Source: an uncultured Flavobacteriales bacterium (GTDB lineage: Bacteria > Bacteroidota > Bacteroidia > Flavobacteriales > Weeksellaceae). From it: a stretch of 53,629 nt of DNA. The notes beneath the pieces are model-generated. The model was not told the origin of the DNA, did not search any database, and saw nothing but the letters and a program-made list of their open reading frames with translations. Shown here one piece after another: positions 42,844-51,892 of this stretch (position 1 is the first letter of the stretch; every line of letters starts with the position of its first letter). The DNA is taken from the NCBI GenBank assembly GCA_937973555.1, contig CALJKL010000025.1, forward strand, positions 1 through 53,629, written 5' to 3'. Made by a program: the position numbers and the translations under genes.

Positions 42844-43695
42844 ATGGATACTACCACCAACAAACCAAAATGGATTAGGGTAAAACTGCCTACAGGGCAA
42901 AACTACCGTGAACTGAGAACATTGGTAGACAAATATAAGCTCAACACCATTTGCCAAAGTGGCAGTTGCCCCAATATGGGAGAGTGCTGGGGAGAGGGTA
43001 CGGCTACCTTCATGATTTTGGGAAACATCTGTACCAGAAGTTGTGGTTTCTGTGGCGTAAAAACCGGTAAACCATTAGACGTAAACTGGGATGAACCCGA
43101 AAAAGTGGCACGTTCCATCAAATTAATGAAAATAAAACACGCGGTACTCACTTCTGTAGACAGAGACGACCTTAAAGATATGGGCTCTATTATCTGGGCA
43201 GAAACGGTAAATGCCGTAAGAAGAATATCTCCGGGCACCACTATGGAAACATTGATTCCGGATTTTCAAGGGATTCACAAGCACTTAGACAGATTGATAG
43301 AAGTGGCACCGGAAGTGATTTCTCACAACATGGAAACCGTGAGAAGATTAACCCGTGAAGTAAGGATTCAGGCAAAATATGACCGTAGTTTGGAGGTGTT
43401 AAGATACCTAAAAGAGGCGGGGCAAAAACGTACCAAAACCGGAATTATGTTAGGTCTTGGTGAAACCAAAGAAGAAGTGATGGAAACCATTCAGGAAGTA
43501 AGAGATGCCCATGTAGATGTAATTACCTTGGGGCAATATCTTCAACCGACCAAAAACCACCTTCCCGTAAAACGTTTTGTAGACCCTGAAGAATTTGAAG
43601 AATACAGAATTTTTGCAGAAAGTTTGGGCTTCCGCCATGTAGAAAGTTCTCCTTTGGTAAGGTCCTCTTATCATGCGGAAAAGCACATTCATTAA
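42844..43695 (+). CDS. lipA: Lipoyl synthase
   Basis: Radical SAM enzyme that inserts two sulfurs into octanoyl groups on lipoyl domains. The auxiliary cluster is CQSGSCPNMGEC near residues 37-48 and the radical SAM cluster CTRSCGFC near 62-69 (CxxxCxxC). The RSSYHAEK motif close to the C-terminus supplies the conserved serine ligand. 283 residues, normal length. It depends on Fe-S supply, fitting the Mrp/Nfu genes at 2.9-4.3 kb. Confidence 0.97.
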   Translation: MDTTTNKPKWIRVKLPTGQNYRELRTLVDKYKLNTICQSGSCPNMGECWGEGTATFMILGNICTRSCGFCGVKTGKPLDVNWDEPEKVARSIKLMKIKHAVLTSVDRDDLKDMGSIIWAETVNAVRRISPGTTMETLIPDFQGIHKHLDRLIEVAPEVISHNMETVRRLTREVRIQAKYDRSLEVLRYLKEAGQKRTKTGIMLGLGETKEEVMETIQEVRDAHVDVITLGQYLQPTKNHLPVKRFVDPEEFEEYRIFAESLGFRHVESSPLVRSSYHAEKHIH

Positions 43696-43747
43696 TGCAC
43701 ATCATGTAGGAATGCGCCTGTGGCGCGTTCGATAATGAAATACAATT

Positions 43748-43780
43748 ATCGTCATCAATTTTATTGATGACGATTTTTGT
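43748..43780 (+). terminator. Terminator after lipA
   Basis: Twelve-bp stem ATCGTCATCAAT (43748-43759) with ATTGATGACGAT (43763-43774), then a T tract. Confidence 0.9.
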
Positions 43781-43830
43781 TGAAGAAAGCGTAAGAATAC
43801 TTAATTTCGAAAATATTAAAAATTAAAATT

Positions 43831-44619
43831 ATGCAACATTTAAAATTTGGATTTTTAACCCTTTTAATGGCTTGTGGAATGGTGTTTTCGCAGTCTAAAG
43901 TGGTGTTGAAAGAGACCTCTTATACCAATGATGGAAAAGACTTTAAGACTTATGTGGCCTATAATTCTGCTTTGAAAGGTAAACTGCCCGTAGTAATGAT
44001 TATCCCTGAATGGTGGGGTGTAAACGATTATGCCCAATACAGAGCTAAAAAGATAGCCGAACTGGGCTATTTTGCGATGGTAGTAGACATGTACGGTAAT
44101 GGCAAAGCGGTAGAAACGCCTCAGGAGGCACAGGCTTTAGCAACCCCTTTTTATCAAAATGCAGGAATGGCTAAAGAAAATTTTGATGCTGCAACAGCAC
44201 ATTTAAAAGATTTTAAAAATGCGAATACAGACAAAATAGCGGTCATTGGTTATTGTTTTGGTGGAGCCATGGCACTTAATATGGCAAGACAGAATGGCGA
44301 TTTGAAGGGAGTGGCCAGTTTCCATGGCAACCTCATGACGGGTGTAGAGGCCAATAACAACAACGTGAAAATTTTAGTCTTGAATGGCGCTGCAGACAGC
44401 TATGTTCCTGAAAAAGATATTGTGGCCTTCAAAAAAGAAATGGAAGATCACAAAATAGATTATCAATTCATCAATTATCCGGATGCGGTACATGCCTTTA
44501 CCAATCCTAATGCTACGGCAGTGGGCAAGAAATTTGGGATGAATGTAGCGTACAATAAATCGGCAGACCTTAAATCCTGGGCAGAACTTAAGAAGTTTTT
44601 AAAGAAAATTTTCAAATAA
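43831..44619 (+). CDS. Secreted dienelactone hydrolase-family protein
   Basis: Alpha/beta hydrolase of 262 residues with a signal peptide (MQHLKFGFLTLLMACGMVFS, cleavage after residue 20). The nucleophile elbow carries cysteine (GYCFGG near 140), with the aspartate in NGAADSYVP near 190 and the histidine in DAVHAFTNP near 220, the dienelactone hydrolase triad. The periplasmic location and lack of aromatic-catabolism neighbours make a general carboxylesterase role more likely than true dienelactone hydrolysis. Confidence 0.88.
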   Translation: MQHLKFGFLTLLMACGMVFSQSKVVLKETSYTNDGKDFKTYVAYNSALKGKLPVVMIIPEWWGVNDYAQYRAKKIAELGYFAMVVDMYGNGKAVETPQEAQALATPFYQNAGMAKENFDAATAHLKDFKNANTDKIAVIGYCFGGAMALNMARQNGDLKGVASFHGNLMTGVEANNNNVKILVLNGAADSYVPEKDIVAFKKEMEDHKIDYQFINYPDAVHAFTNPNATAVGKKFGMNVAYNKSADLKSWAELKKFLKKIFK

Positions 44620-44624
44620 ATTCG

Positions 44625-44648
44625 GCGGACAACTGGTCCGCTTTTTTT
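44625..44648 (+). terminator. Terminator after the dienelactone hydrolase gene
   Basis: GCGGAC (44625-44630) pairs with GTCCGC (44636-44641), followed by seven T's. Confidence 0.88.
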
Positions 44649-44672
44649 ATGAAAAATAATTACATTTACACC

Positions 44673-45929
44673 ATGAAAAAAGCCGTATTGATTACCATTG
44701 GAGACGAAATCCTTTCCGGAAATACCGTAGATACCAATTCTAATTTTATTGCCACTCAACTTAGAAAAATAGGTTTTAAAGTGGTACAGATTTTCACCAT
44801 CTCAGATACCATAGAAACCATCAAAGCTACTATGAAAACTGCTTTTGAAATGGGAGATTTGGTGATTACCACCGGAGGTTTAGGCCCCACCAAAGATGAT
44901 AAGACCAAAAAGGCTTTTGCAGAATTTTTTAATGATACTTTGGTTTCTGATGCTGAGACTTTAGAACATCTAAGACAATTGCTTATTAAGAGAAAAAGAG
45001 AGCATTTGTTTGATATCAATTTGCCACAAGCGGATATTCTTTCCAAATCCAAAGTTTTCCAAAACCACAATGGTACGGCGCCATGTCTCATGGTGGAAGA
45101 AAACGGAAAGACGGCTATTTGTCTTCCGGGGGTTCCGTATGAGGTAAAGCCTTTGATTAAAAACCAAATTATCCCATATTTACAAGAAAAATACGAGCAA
45201 AATTATATCGTTTCCAGAATACTTTCTGTGGTCAATTTTCCGGAAAGTTTGCTTTCTCAAACCATAGAAGAGTGGGAGTTGGCGTTACCCGAACATATTT
45301 CCCTTTCTTACCTGCCTATTGCCAATAGGGTAAAACTAAGGTTGACTGCGACGGGAAAGATGCAAGAAGAACTAGAGAAGCATTTGGAAGAAGAAATCGT
45401 GAAATTGAAGCCTTTAGTAAAAGACCACCTTATTGCAGAAAACGGAGATTCTATTGAGGAAATTTTGCATGATGTATTGATTGCTAAAAACCTTACCCTA
45501 TCTACCGCCGAAAGTTGTACCGGTGGGGAGTTATCTCATCTCATTACCAGCATTTCTGGAAGTTCCAATTATTTTTTAGGCGGAATCTGTACCTACCAAA
45601 CAGAGAAAAAGACCGAACTTTTGGGTGTTTCTAAAGAAGTGATTTCTCAATATTCGGTAGTGTCTGAAGATGTGGCAAAAGCCATGAGTTTGGGCTGCCA
45701 AAAAATGTTCAAAACAGATATTGCCCTTTCTACAACGGGTGTTGCTGGGCCTAATTCTGATGCCTTTAATACAGAAATAGGTACGGTGTATTATTCTGTG
45801 AGGGTAAAGAATTTTGAGAAAACCTTTCATCTTTATTTGCCTCATTTAGAACGAAAAGATTTTATGAATTTTGTTTCTCAAAAAGTTTTACAAGATTTGG
45901 TGGAAATCTTGATAAAAGAAGATTATTAA
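44673..45929 (+). CDS. cinA: CinA-family protein (nicotinamide-nucleotide amidohydrolase)
   Basis: Protein of 418 residues with an N-terminal MoCF-like domain (LITIGDEILSGNTVDTNS, VITTGGLGPTKDD), a linker, and a C-terminal PncC-like amidase domain (LTLSTAESCTGGELSHLIT near 278, GVAGPNSDA near 370). CinA proteins act in pyridine nucleotide repair and recycling. The frame opens at 44649, but ATG 44673 follows a near-consensus TACATTTA box and matches the family start, so it was chosen. Confidence 0.94.
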   Translation: MKKAVLITIGDEILSGNTVDTNSNFIATQLRKIGFKVVQIFTISDTIETIKATMKTAFEMGDLVITTGGLGPTKDDKTKKAFAEFFNDTLVSDAETLEHLRQLLIKRKREHLFDINLPQADILSKSKVFQNHNGTAPCLMVEENGKTAICLPGVPYEVKPLIKNQIIPYLQEKYEQNYIVSRILSVVNFPESLLSQTIEEWELALPEHISLSYLPIANRVKLRLTATGKMQEELEKHLEEEIVKLKPLVKDHLIAENGDSIEEILHDVLIAKNLTLSTAESCTGGELSHLITSISGSSNYFLGGICTYQTEKKTELLGVSKEVISQYSVVSEDVAKAMSLGCQKMFKTDIALSTTGVAGPNSDAFNTEIGTVYYSVRVKNFEKTFHLYLPHLERKDFMNFVSQKVLQDLVEILIKEDY

Positions 45930-46032
45930 TTTTTTATTCTTCTTTTTACTTCGCATTCTTCTGTTTAAACTATGTAACAATTAGCTTCAATAACCGACTA
46001 AAAGGAATATTAATTAAACCAAAATTTTATAT

Positions 46033-48054
46033 ATGAAAAAAATAGTCAATCTTGCAGTGATCGCCTTTATGGGCTTTTCGGCAAATGCTTTTGCTCAGGA
46101 CAAAGGATTAGAAATTCAATATATGGATACTTCTGTCCGTCCTCAAGACGATTTTTACAGTTTTGTAAACGGTTCTTGGATGAAAACTGCACAAATCCCA
46201 GCAGATAAATCTACTTGGGGAAGTTTTAACAAATTAGCAGAGGATACTGATAATAATTCCATGACAATTCTTAATTCCCTGCTTAAAGACAAATTTGCAA
46301 CAGGCAGCGAAGGAAAGAAAATACAGGATCTATATGCTACTTATATGAACATGAGCAAGCGTAATGCAGATGGAATCACTCCTATTAAAGGAGATTTGTC
46401 TAAAATAGATGCCATCAAAACCATTGCAGATCTTCAAAAATATCTTATTGCAGCCACTCCACAAGGAGAAAATCCTTTCTATGGATGGGGTGTAGAAGCG
46501 GATATGAAAAACAGCAAAATGAATGCTGTTTATCTAGGAAGTGCCAATCTGGGCCTTGGAAGAGATTACTATCAGAAAGTAAATGAAAAAAATACCGAAA
46601 CCCTTGCAGAATATACAAAATATGTATCTTCTATGTTAAAAGTTTTAGGGTATAAAAACGCCGATGAGGTAGCTGCTAAAATTGTGAGTTTCGAAAAAGA
46701 AATGGCACAAAGCTATTTCACCAATGAGCAGATTAGAGATTCTAACCTTTTCTACAATCCTAAAACGAAAGAAGAACTAAAAGGAATTTCCAAAAATGTA
46801 GACTTGGCAGGCTATCTTTCTAAAGTGGGAGTGAATACAGATAAAGTAATTCTTGGCGAAGTAAACTACTATAAAAATTTAGATAAATTTATCAATCAGA
46901 AAAATCTTCCTTTGATTAAAGACTACATGAAATTCCATTTGCTTTCGGGAAGTGCAAGTTATCTAACCAAAGATTTGGATGACCAAAAATTTGGGTTTTA
47001 TGGTAAATACCTAAGGGGACAACAGGAACAAAGAGCCCAAAATAAAAGAGCCTATGAATTGATTAACGGAACATTGGGAGAGGCTTTCGGTAAACTGTAT
47101 GTAGAAAAATATTTTCCAGCACAAGCCAAAGCCCAAATGGTAGAATTGATTGGTTATCTTAAGAAAAGTTTTGAGCAGCACATCAACAATCTTTCTTGGA
47201 TGTCTGCCACTACTAAAGAAAAAGCCTTGACCAAATTGAATAAGTTTGCCGTAAAAGTAGCTTATCCGGATAAATGGAAAGATTATTCTAAACTTACAAT
47301 CGCTTCAGAAAAAGAAGGAGGTACTTTGTATAAAAACCTTCAAAATATTACCGCTTGGCAATACAAAAGAGATTTAGACAAGATAGGAAAAGCGGTAGAC
47401 AAATCAGAATGGGGCATGACGCCACAAACCGTAAACGCCTATTACAATCCGCTAAATAATGAAATTGTATTCCCTGCAGCTATTCTTCAGCCGCCATTCT
47501 TCAATCCTAATGCAGATGCCGCGGTTAATTTCGGTGGAATTGGTGCGGTAATCGGTCACGAAATGACGCATGGTTTTGATGATTCTGGAGCGCAATTTGA
47601 TGCCGATGGTAACCTGAAAGATTGGTGGACACCAGAAGATAAAGCCAATTTTGAAAAAGTAACCAAATCTCTTGCGGCACAGTATGATAAATACGAGCCC
47701 GTAAAAGGAACTTTTGTAAATGGTACATTTACCAACGGAGAAAACATTGCCGATTTGGGTGGAGTAAACATTGCCTATGATGCATTGCAAATGTATCTTA
47801 AAGACAAAGGGAACCCTGGTGCTATCAGTGGCTACTCTCAAGACCAAAGATTTTTCTTAAGTTGGGCTACCGTTTGGAGAACTAAGCAGACCGAAAAAGC
47901 ACTTATCAATCAGGTGAAAACCAATGAGCATTCGCCGGGTGTATACAGAGCATTTGGTCCGCTAGTCAATACAGAGGCTTTCTACAAAGCATTCGATCTT
48001 AAAGACGGAGACAAATTGTACAAAAAAGAAGAAGACAGAATCAAAATCTGGTAA
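46033..48054 (+). CDS. M13-family metallopeptidase, copy 1
   Basis: Neprilysin-like zinc endopeptidase, secreted. 673 residues: signal peptide ending at ANAFAQ (residue 22), N-terminal M13 domain with TSVRPQDDFYSFVNGSWM, and catalytic domain with the zinc motif GHEMTHGFDD near 513, NAYYNPLNNEIVFPAAIL upstream, the third ligand glutamate in GENIADLGGV near 575, and a C-terminal RIKIW, where family members usually end in CxVW. Paralogous to the next gene. Confidence 0.95.
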   Translation: MKKIVNLAVIAFMGFSANAFAQDKGLEIQYMDTSVRPQDDFYSFVNGSWMKTAQIPADKSTWGSFNKLAEDTDNNSMTILNSLLKDKFATGSEGKKIQDLYATYMNMSKRNADGITPIKGDLSKIDAIKTIADLQKYLIAATPQGENPFYGWGVEADMKNSKMNAVYLGSANLGLGRDYYQKVNEKNTETLAEYTKYVSSMLKVLGYKNADEVAAKIVSFEKEMAQSYFTNEQIRDSNLFYNPKTKEELKGISKNVDLAGYLSKVGVNTDKVILGEVNYYKNLDKFINQKNLPLIKDYMKFHLLSGSASYLTKDLDDQKFGFYGKYLRGQQEQRAQNKRAYELINGTLGEAFGKLYVEKYFPAQAKAQMVELIGYLKKSFEQHINNLSWMSATTKEKALTKLNKFAVKVAYPDKWKDYSKLTIASEKEGGTLYKNLQNITAWQYKRDLDKIGKAVDKSEWGMTPQTVNAYYNPLNNEIVFPAAILQPPFFNPNADAAVNFGGIGAVIGHEMTHGFDDSGAQFDADGNLKDWWTPEDKANFEKVTKSLAAQYDKYEPVKGTFVNGTFTNGENIADLGGVNIAYDALQMYLKDKGNPGAISGYSQDQRFFLSWATVWRTKQTEKALINQVKTNEHSPGVYRAFGPLVNTEAFYKAFDLKDGDKLYKKEEDRIKIW

Positions 48055-48061
48055 CATAATC

Positions 48062-48092
48062 AACCACCAAAAAAATTGGTGGTTTTTTTTTC
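48062..48092 (+). terminator. Terminator after M13 copy 1
   Basis: AACCACCAA (48062-48070) pairs with TTGGTGGTT (48076-48084), then eight or more T's. Confidence 0.9.
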
Positions 48093-48152
48093 GAAATATT
48101 GAAACAATTTCAAATTTTCATCAACTAATAGCAAGTAAGTTTTAAATTTTAT

Positions 48153-48160
48153 TACATTTG
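48153..48160 (+). promoter_or_regulatory. -7 box of M13 copy 2
   Basis: TACATTTG, 21 bases before the ATG; so the second copy has its own promoter after the first copy's terminator. Confidence 0.5.
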
Positions 48161-48181
48161 AATAACAAATAATTAATTTAT

Positions 48182-50218
48182 ATGAAAAAAATACCATTTC
48201 TATTGCTAACTTCAGCAACAGTTTTAACGTTCAATTCTTATTCGGCACAAAAAAAGGCTTCGAAGAAGGTTCAAGAGAACGGGATTACATTAAACTACAT
48301 GGACACTTCTGTGCGTCCGCAAGACGATTTCTTTACGTATGTAAACGGTAATTGGGTGAAAACCGCAGTTATCCCTGCAGACAAAGGTTCTTGGGGAGGT
48401 TTTAATGAATTGAGAGAAAAAACAGACGACAATTCACTGGCCATCCTGAACAATATCTTGAATGAAAAATATGCACCAGGAACTGAAGGTAAAAAAATTC
48501 AGGATCTGTATGCATCTTTCATGAACTGGGATAAGAGAAATGCAGAAGGTATTACCCCTATCAAGGCAGATTTAGCCAAAATAGATGCTATAAAATCTGT
48601 TGCAGATTTACAGAATTATCTATTGGCAGCAACACCACAGGGTGATAACGATTTTTATATGTGGAGAGTAGGTGCAGACATGAAATCTTCTAATGATAAT
48701 GTTATTTATTTGGGAGGCCCTGCTTTAGGTTTAGGTAAAGATTATTATCAGAAAGAGAACGAAGCCAATACCAAAACATTGGCAGAATATACTAAATATG
48801 TTTCTGGTATGTTGAAAGTCTTAGGCTACCAAAATGCAGATGAAACAGCTGCTAAAATTGTAGCATTGGAAAAAAATCTTGCTAAAACTTTGTTGACCAA
48901 CGAAGAAGGTAGAGATGCCAACAAGCGTTACAACCCAAAAACAGTAGCAGAGCTTTCTGATTTGGTGAAAAATGTAAATCTTGCAGATTATCTTGCTAAA
49001 TCCGGAGTTAAAACGGATAAGGTTATTCTTGGTGAATTAGGATATTATAAAGCTTTGGACTCTTTCATCAATGAAGCTAATCTTCCTTTGATTAAAGATT
49101 ATATGAAATACCATATGATTTCTGGTAATGCAGGTGTTTTAGATCAGAAATTAGACGATATGCGTTTTGATTTTTACGGAAAATACCTTCAAGGGCAAAA
49201 AGAGCAGCGTGCCATGAACAAGAGAGGCCTAGAAGTTATTAATGGCGTTTTAGGTGAAGCGTTTGGTAAATTGTATGTAGAAAAATATTTCCCTGCAGCG
49301 GCAAAAGCAGAAATGGTAACCTTAATAGATTATCTTAAAAAAGCATATTATCAGCATATCAGCAACCTAGATTGGATGAGCGATGTGACCAAGAAAAAAG
49401 CATTGGAAAAACTAAGCAAATTCACAGTGAAAATTGCTTATCCTGACAAATGGGAAGATTATTCTAAACTGAATATCGACCAAAGTTCTTATTTCCAAAA
49501 CAGACAAAACATCACTGCTTGGGCTTATCAAAAGAATTTCGAGAAAATTGGCAAACCGGTAGATAAAACGAAATGGGGCATGACGCCGCAAACTGTAAAC
49601 GCATACTACAACTCTTCTAACAACGAGATTGTATTCCCTGCAGCTATTCTTCAGCCGCCATTCTTCAACTTCAAAGCAGACCCTGCTGTTAACTTTGGTG
49701 GAATTGGTGCTGTAATCGGTCACGAAATCTCTCACGGTTTTGATGACGGAGGTTCTAGATTCGACGGAGATGGTAACCTGAATAATTGGTGGACTGACGA
49801 AGACCGTAAGAAATTTGAAGCAGCTACTGCTAAATTAGATGCACAGTATTCTTCTTACGAGCCGGTAAAAGGAAGTTTCGTAAACGGTAAATTCACCATG
49901 GGCGAAAACATCGCAGACTTGGGTGGTGTAAACATTGCTTTCGATGCATTGCAAATGTATCTTAAAGACAAAGGAAACCCAGGAAAGATTTCAGGTTTTG
50001 ACCAAAACCAAAGATTTTTCTTAAGCTGGGCTACCGTTTGGAGAACTAAAGGAACGGATAAGTATTTCATCAACCAGGTGAAAACAGATCCACACTCTCC
50101 TGGTATGTACAGAGCTGTAGGCCCTGTAGTGAATACAGAAGCTTGGTACAAAGCTTTCGGAGTAAAAGAAGGCGACAAACACTACAAAAAACCAGAAGAC
50201 AGAATTAAAATCTGGTAA
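48182..50218 (+). CDS. M13-family metallopeptidase, copy 2
   Basis: Second neprilysin-like protease of 678 residues, with signal peptide ending near FNSYSAQ, a short lysine-rich spacer, then the same domains: TSVRPQDDFFTYVNGNWV, zinc motif GHEISHGFDD near 517, GENIADLGGV near 580 and the same RIKIW end. It matches copy 1 along its full length, with stretches identical at nucleotide level. It is separated from copy 1 by a terminator and its own promoter. Distinct substrates or regulation are likely but not visible. Confidence 0.95.
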   Translation: MKKIPFLLLTSATVLTFNSYSAQKKASKKVQENGITLNYMDTSVRPQDDFFTYVNGNWVKTAVIPADKGSWGGFNELREKTDDNSLAILNNILNEKYAPGTEGKKIQDLYASFMNWDKRNAEGITPIKADLAKIDAIKSVADLQNYLLAATPQGDNDFYMWRVGADMKSSNDNVIYLGGPALGLGKDYYQKENEANTKTLAEYTKYVSGMLKVLGYQNADETAAKIVALEKNLAKTLLTNEEGRDANKRYNPKTVAELSDLVKNVNLADYLAKSGVKTDKVILGELGYYKALDSFINEANLPLIKDYMKYHMISGNAGVLDQKLDDMRFDFYGKYLQGQKEQRAMNKRGLEVINGVLGEAFGKLYVEKYFPAAAKAEMVTLIDYLKKAYYQHISNLDWMSDVTKKKALEKLSKFTVKIAYPDKWEDYSKLNIDQSSYFQNRQNITAWAYQKNFEKIGKPVDKTKWGMTPQTVNAYYNSSNNEIVFPAAILQPPFFNFKADPAVNFGGIGAVIGHEISHGFDDGGSRFDGDGNLNNWWTDEDRKKFEAATAKLDAQYSSYEPVKGSFVNGKFTMGENIADLGGVNIAFDALQMYLKDKGNPGKISGFDQNQRFFLSWATVWRTKGTDKYFINQVKTDPHSPGMYRAVGPVVNTEAWYKAFGVKEGDKHYKKPEDRIKIW

Positions 50219-50224
50219 TATATT

Positions 50225-50252
50225 AAACCACCGAAATTTCGGTGGTTTTTTT
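50225..50252 (+). terminator. Terminator after M13 copy 2
   Basis: Perfect 12-bp arms (50225-50236 with 50237-50248), AAACCACCGAAA type, running into a T tract. Confidence 0.9.
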
Positions 50253-50265
50253 TATTTTTACCCTT

Positions 50266-51096
50266 GTGAAATTTTCCATTCAAAAAAACATTGTTCTTCA
50301 AAATCCAGAAACGAAACCTTTTCTGGCAGATGCCTTTATTCCAGAAGCAGAAGGCAAATGGCCATTGTTGATTTTTTGTCATGGGTACAAAGGCTACAAA
50401 GATTGGGGCGCCTGGAATCTAATGGCTGAGAAATTCGCCAAAAACGGATTTTATTTTGTGAAATTCAACTTTTCCCATAACGGAACCACATTGGAAAATC
50501 CAACTGATTTCGCAGATTTAGAAGCCTTTGGAAATAACAATTATTCAAAAGAACTATCCGATTTGGAAGCAGTGATTAATCATTTTAACCAAGACGAAAA
50601 GGTAGACGCCACAAACATTACTCTGATGGGGCATAGCCGTGGTGGTGGAATCTGCATCATCAAAGCCACAGAAGATGCCCGAATTAAAAATCTGATTACC
50701 CTGGCGAGTGTAGATTCTCTAGATAGGTTTCCTTCTGGAGAAAAATTAGAACAATGGAGAAAGGAATACGTTTACTACAATTACAACAGCCGCACCAAGC
50801 AGCAGATGCCACATAATATTCAATTTTTGGAAGATTTTGTGCAGCATAAGGAAAGGTTTGATGTACAAAAAGCCCTGCGAAATTTCATCGGAAAAACATT
50901 GGTGCTTCATGGAAATGAAGATGAGGCAGTTTCTTTTTCTGCCGCTAAAAACCTTTATTCATGGGCTCGGAATTCAGAATTGGTATTGATGGATAAAGCC
51001 AATCATACTTTTGGGGCTAAAGAGCCTTGGAAAGATTATAAACTTCCACTTTTATTAAATTCAGCAGTTAATAATTGTATTGATTTTTTGAAATAA
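50266..51096 (+). CDS. Alpha/beta hydrolase
   Basis: Cytosolic hydrolase of 276 residues. Oxyanion region FCHGYKGYKDWG near 40, nucleophile elbow GHSRGGG near 127, likely acid in LHGNEDEAV near 222, histidine in ANHTFGA near 252. GTG at 50266 (KFSIQKN follows) was chosen: upstream frame starts would lie inside the preceding terminator hairpin. No lipase or esterase specificity can be assigned. Confidence 0.85.
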   Translation: MKFSIQKNIVLQNPETKPFLADAFIPEAEGKWPLLIFCHGYKGYKDWGAWNLMAEKFAKNGFYFVKFNFSHNGTTLENPTDFADLEAFGNNNYSKELSDLEAVINHFNQDEKVDATNITLMGHSRGGGICIIKATEDARIKNLITLASVDSLDRFPSGEKLEQWRKEYVYYNYNSRTKQQMPHNIQFLEDFVQHKERFDVQKALRNFIGKTLVLHGNEDEAVSFSAAKNLYSWARNSELVLMDKANHTFGAKEPWKDYKLPLLLNSAVNNCIDFLK

Positions 51097-51101
51097 AAAA
51101 G

Positions 51102-51131
51102 AAGGGCAGACTAATTAGTCTGCCCTTTTTA
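51102..51131. terminator. Bidirectional terminator between convergent genes
   Basis: Twelve-bp stem AAGGGCAGACTA (51102-51113) with 51116-51127, A-rich left and T-rich right flanks. Confidence 0.88.
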
Positions 51132-51584
51132 TAGTTTAGCGTCTATCCATCTTTCATTACTGTTTACATCTAACAGATATAGCCTGTCTTGAATTTTTTG
51201 TAAAATAAAATTAAAGGTATAGGGTAAAGAAATGGTTTTTCCTTCTAATTTATCTGCTCTTACAGAAATTTTATTGTTATTTTTTATGGCGTCCCCGGTA
51301 TATATTTTAGAAGCATGGGTCATTTTTTTTATATCATCAATTATTTCGATTATTGTGATTTTGTTGTTTTCTTCGAATTGGATAATTTTTTTTATGGAAA
51401 CTTCCGGTTTCATTGTTATAAATTTTTTACCAACCAAGTCTACATTTATAAGTTCTTTAATATTATTTCGCTCCGCTAGCATTTTGTCTAATTTGTCATT
51501 GATAATACCATACCGCTGAGCATTAAGGGAATTTGTGAATGCAATCATCAGAAATAACGATGTGTTCCAGTTTTTAATTTTCAT
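51129..51584 (-). CDS. Small secreted protein of unknown function
   Basis: Protein of 151 residues: signal peptide MKIKNWNTSLFLMIAFTNSL with cleavage after LNA, then a mixed charged domain with KFITMKPEVSIKKIIQFEE and a C-terminal LYLLDVNSNERWIDAKL. No family recognised. The frame runs on to 51725, but that extension covers a + strand gene fragment and lacks a signal peptide at its start; ATG 51584 restores one and was chosen. Confidence 0.65.
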   Translation of the reverse strand: MKIKNWNTSLFLMIAFTNSLNAQRYGIINDKLDKMLAERNNIKELINVDLVGKKFITMKPEVSIKKIIQFEENNKITIIEIIDDIKKMTHASKIYTGDAIKNNNKISVRADKLEGKTISLPYTFNFILQKIQDRLYLLDVNSNERWIDAKL

Positions 51585-51618
51585 TTTTTTAGATTTATAA
51601 TATTTAAAAATATATTTA

Positions 51619-51801
51619 AAAACACCCGGCGATGAAAAATTAATTTTTACTTTTAATAACCCCGCGGACACATTATTTAATGGCCGGTTATTTTTTACCT
51701 GGCAGCATAACCCCGGGGCGGGCAATTATACGCTCAAAGGTGTTTTGACGGACAAGAATGGCAAAGTGACGGAGAAGAATTTGGATGTGGAGGTGAAGTA
51801 A
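51619..51801 (+). pseudogene. Orphan C-terminal gene fragment
   Basis: About 60 codons open from an upstream in-frame stop to TAA 51801, with no start codon of its own. The translation (KTPGDEKLIFTFNNPADTLF, ending GVLTDKNGKVTEKNLDVEVK) reads like the last beta-sandwich of a surface or secreted Ig-like protein. GC content is higher than in the flanks. Probably a remnant joined here by recombination or assembly. Confidence 0.45.
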
Positions 51802-51823
51802 TGATTTGGCACGTTGCGTGGTG

Positions 51824-51848
51824 GTAGGGGCAAAACATGCCTTGCCCC
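51824..51848 (+). repeat. REP-like palindrome 1
   Basis: GTAG followed by GGGGCAA / TTGCCCC arms with an eight-base loop, the layout of REP sequences recognised by RAYT transposases, 45 bases before the RAYT-like start. Confidence 0.6.
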
Positions 51849-51892
51849 AACAACCGCGAATTCCAAAACAGATGGTACGATTAATAAAAAAT

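Noticed and set aside
42903..43241. 112-codon antisense frame inside lipA
   Set aside because: lipA is unmistakable on the + strand with all cluster ligands; the antisense frame is a shadow.
51585..51725. N-terminal extension of the 51129-51584 protein
   Set aside because: It would bury the signal peptide and is the antisense of a gene fragment on the + strand.
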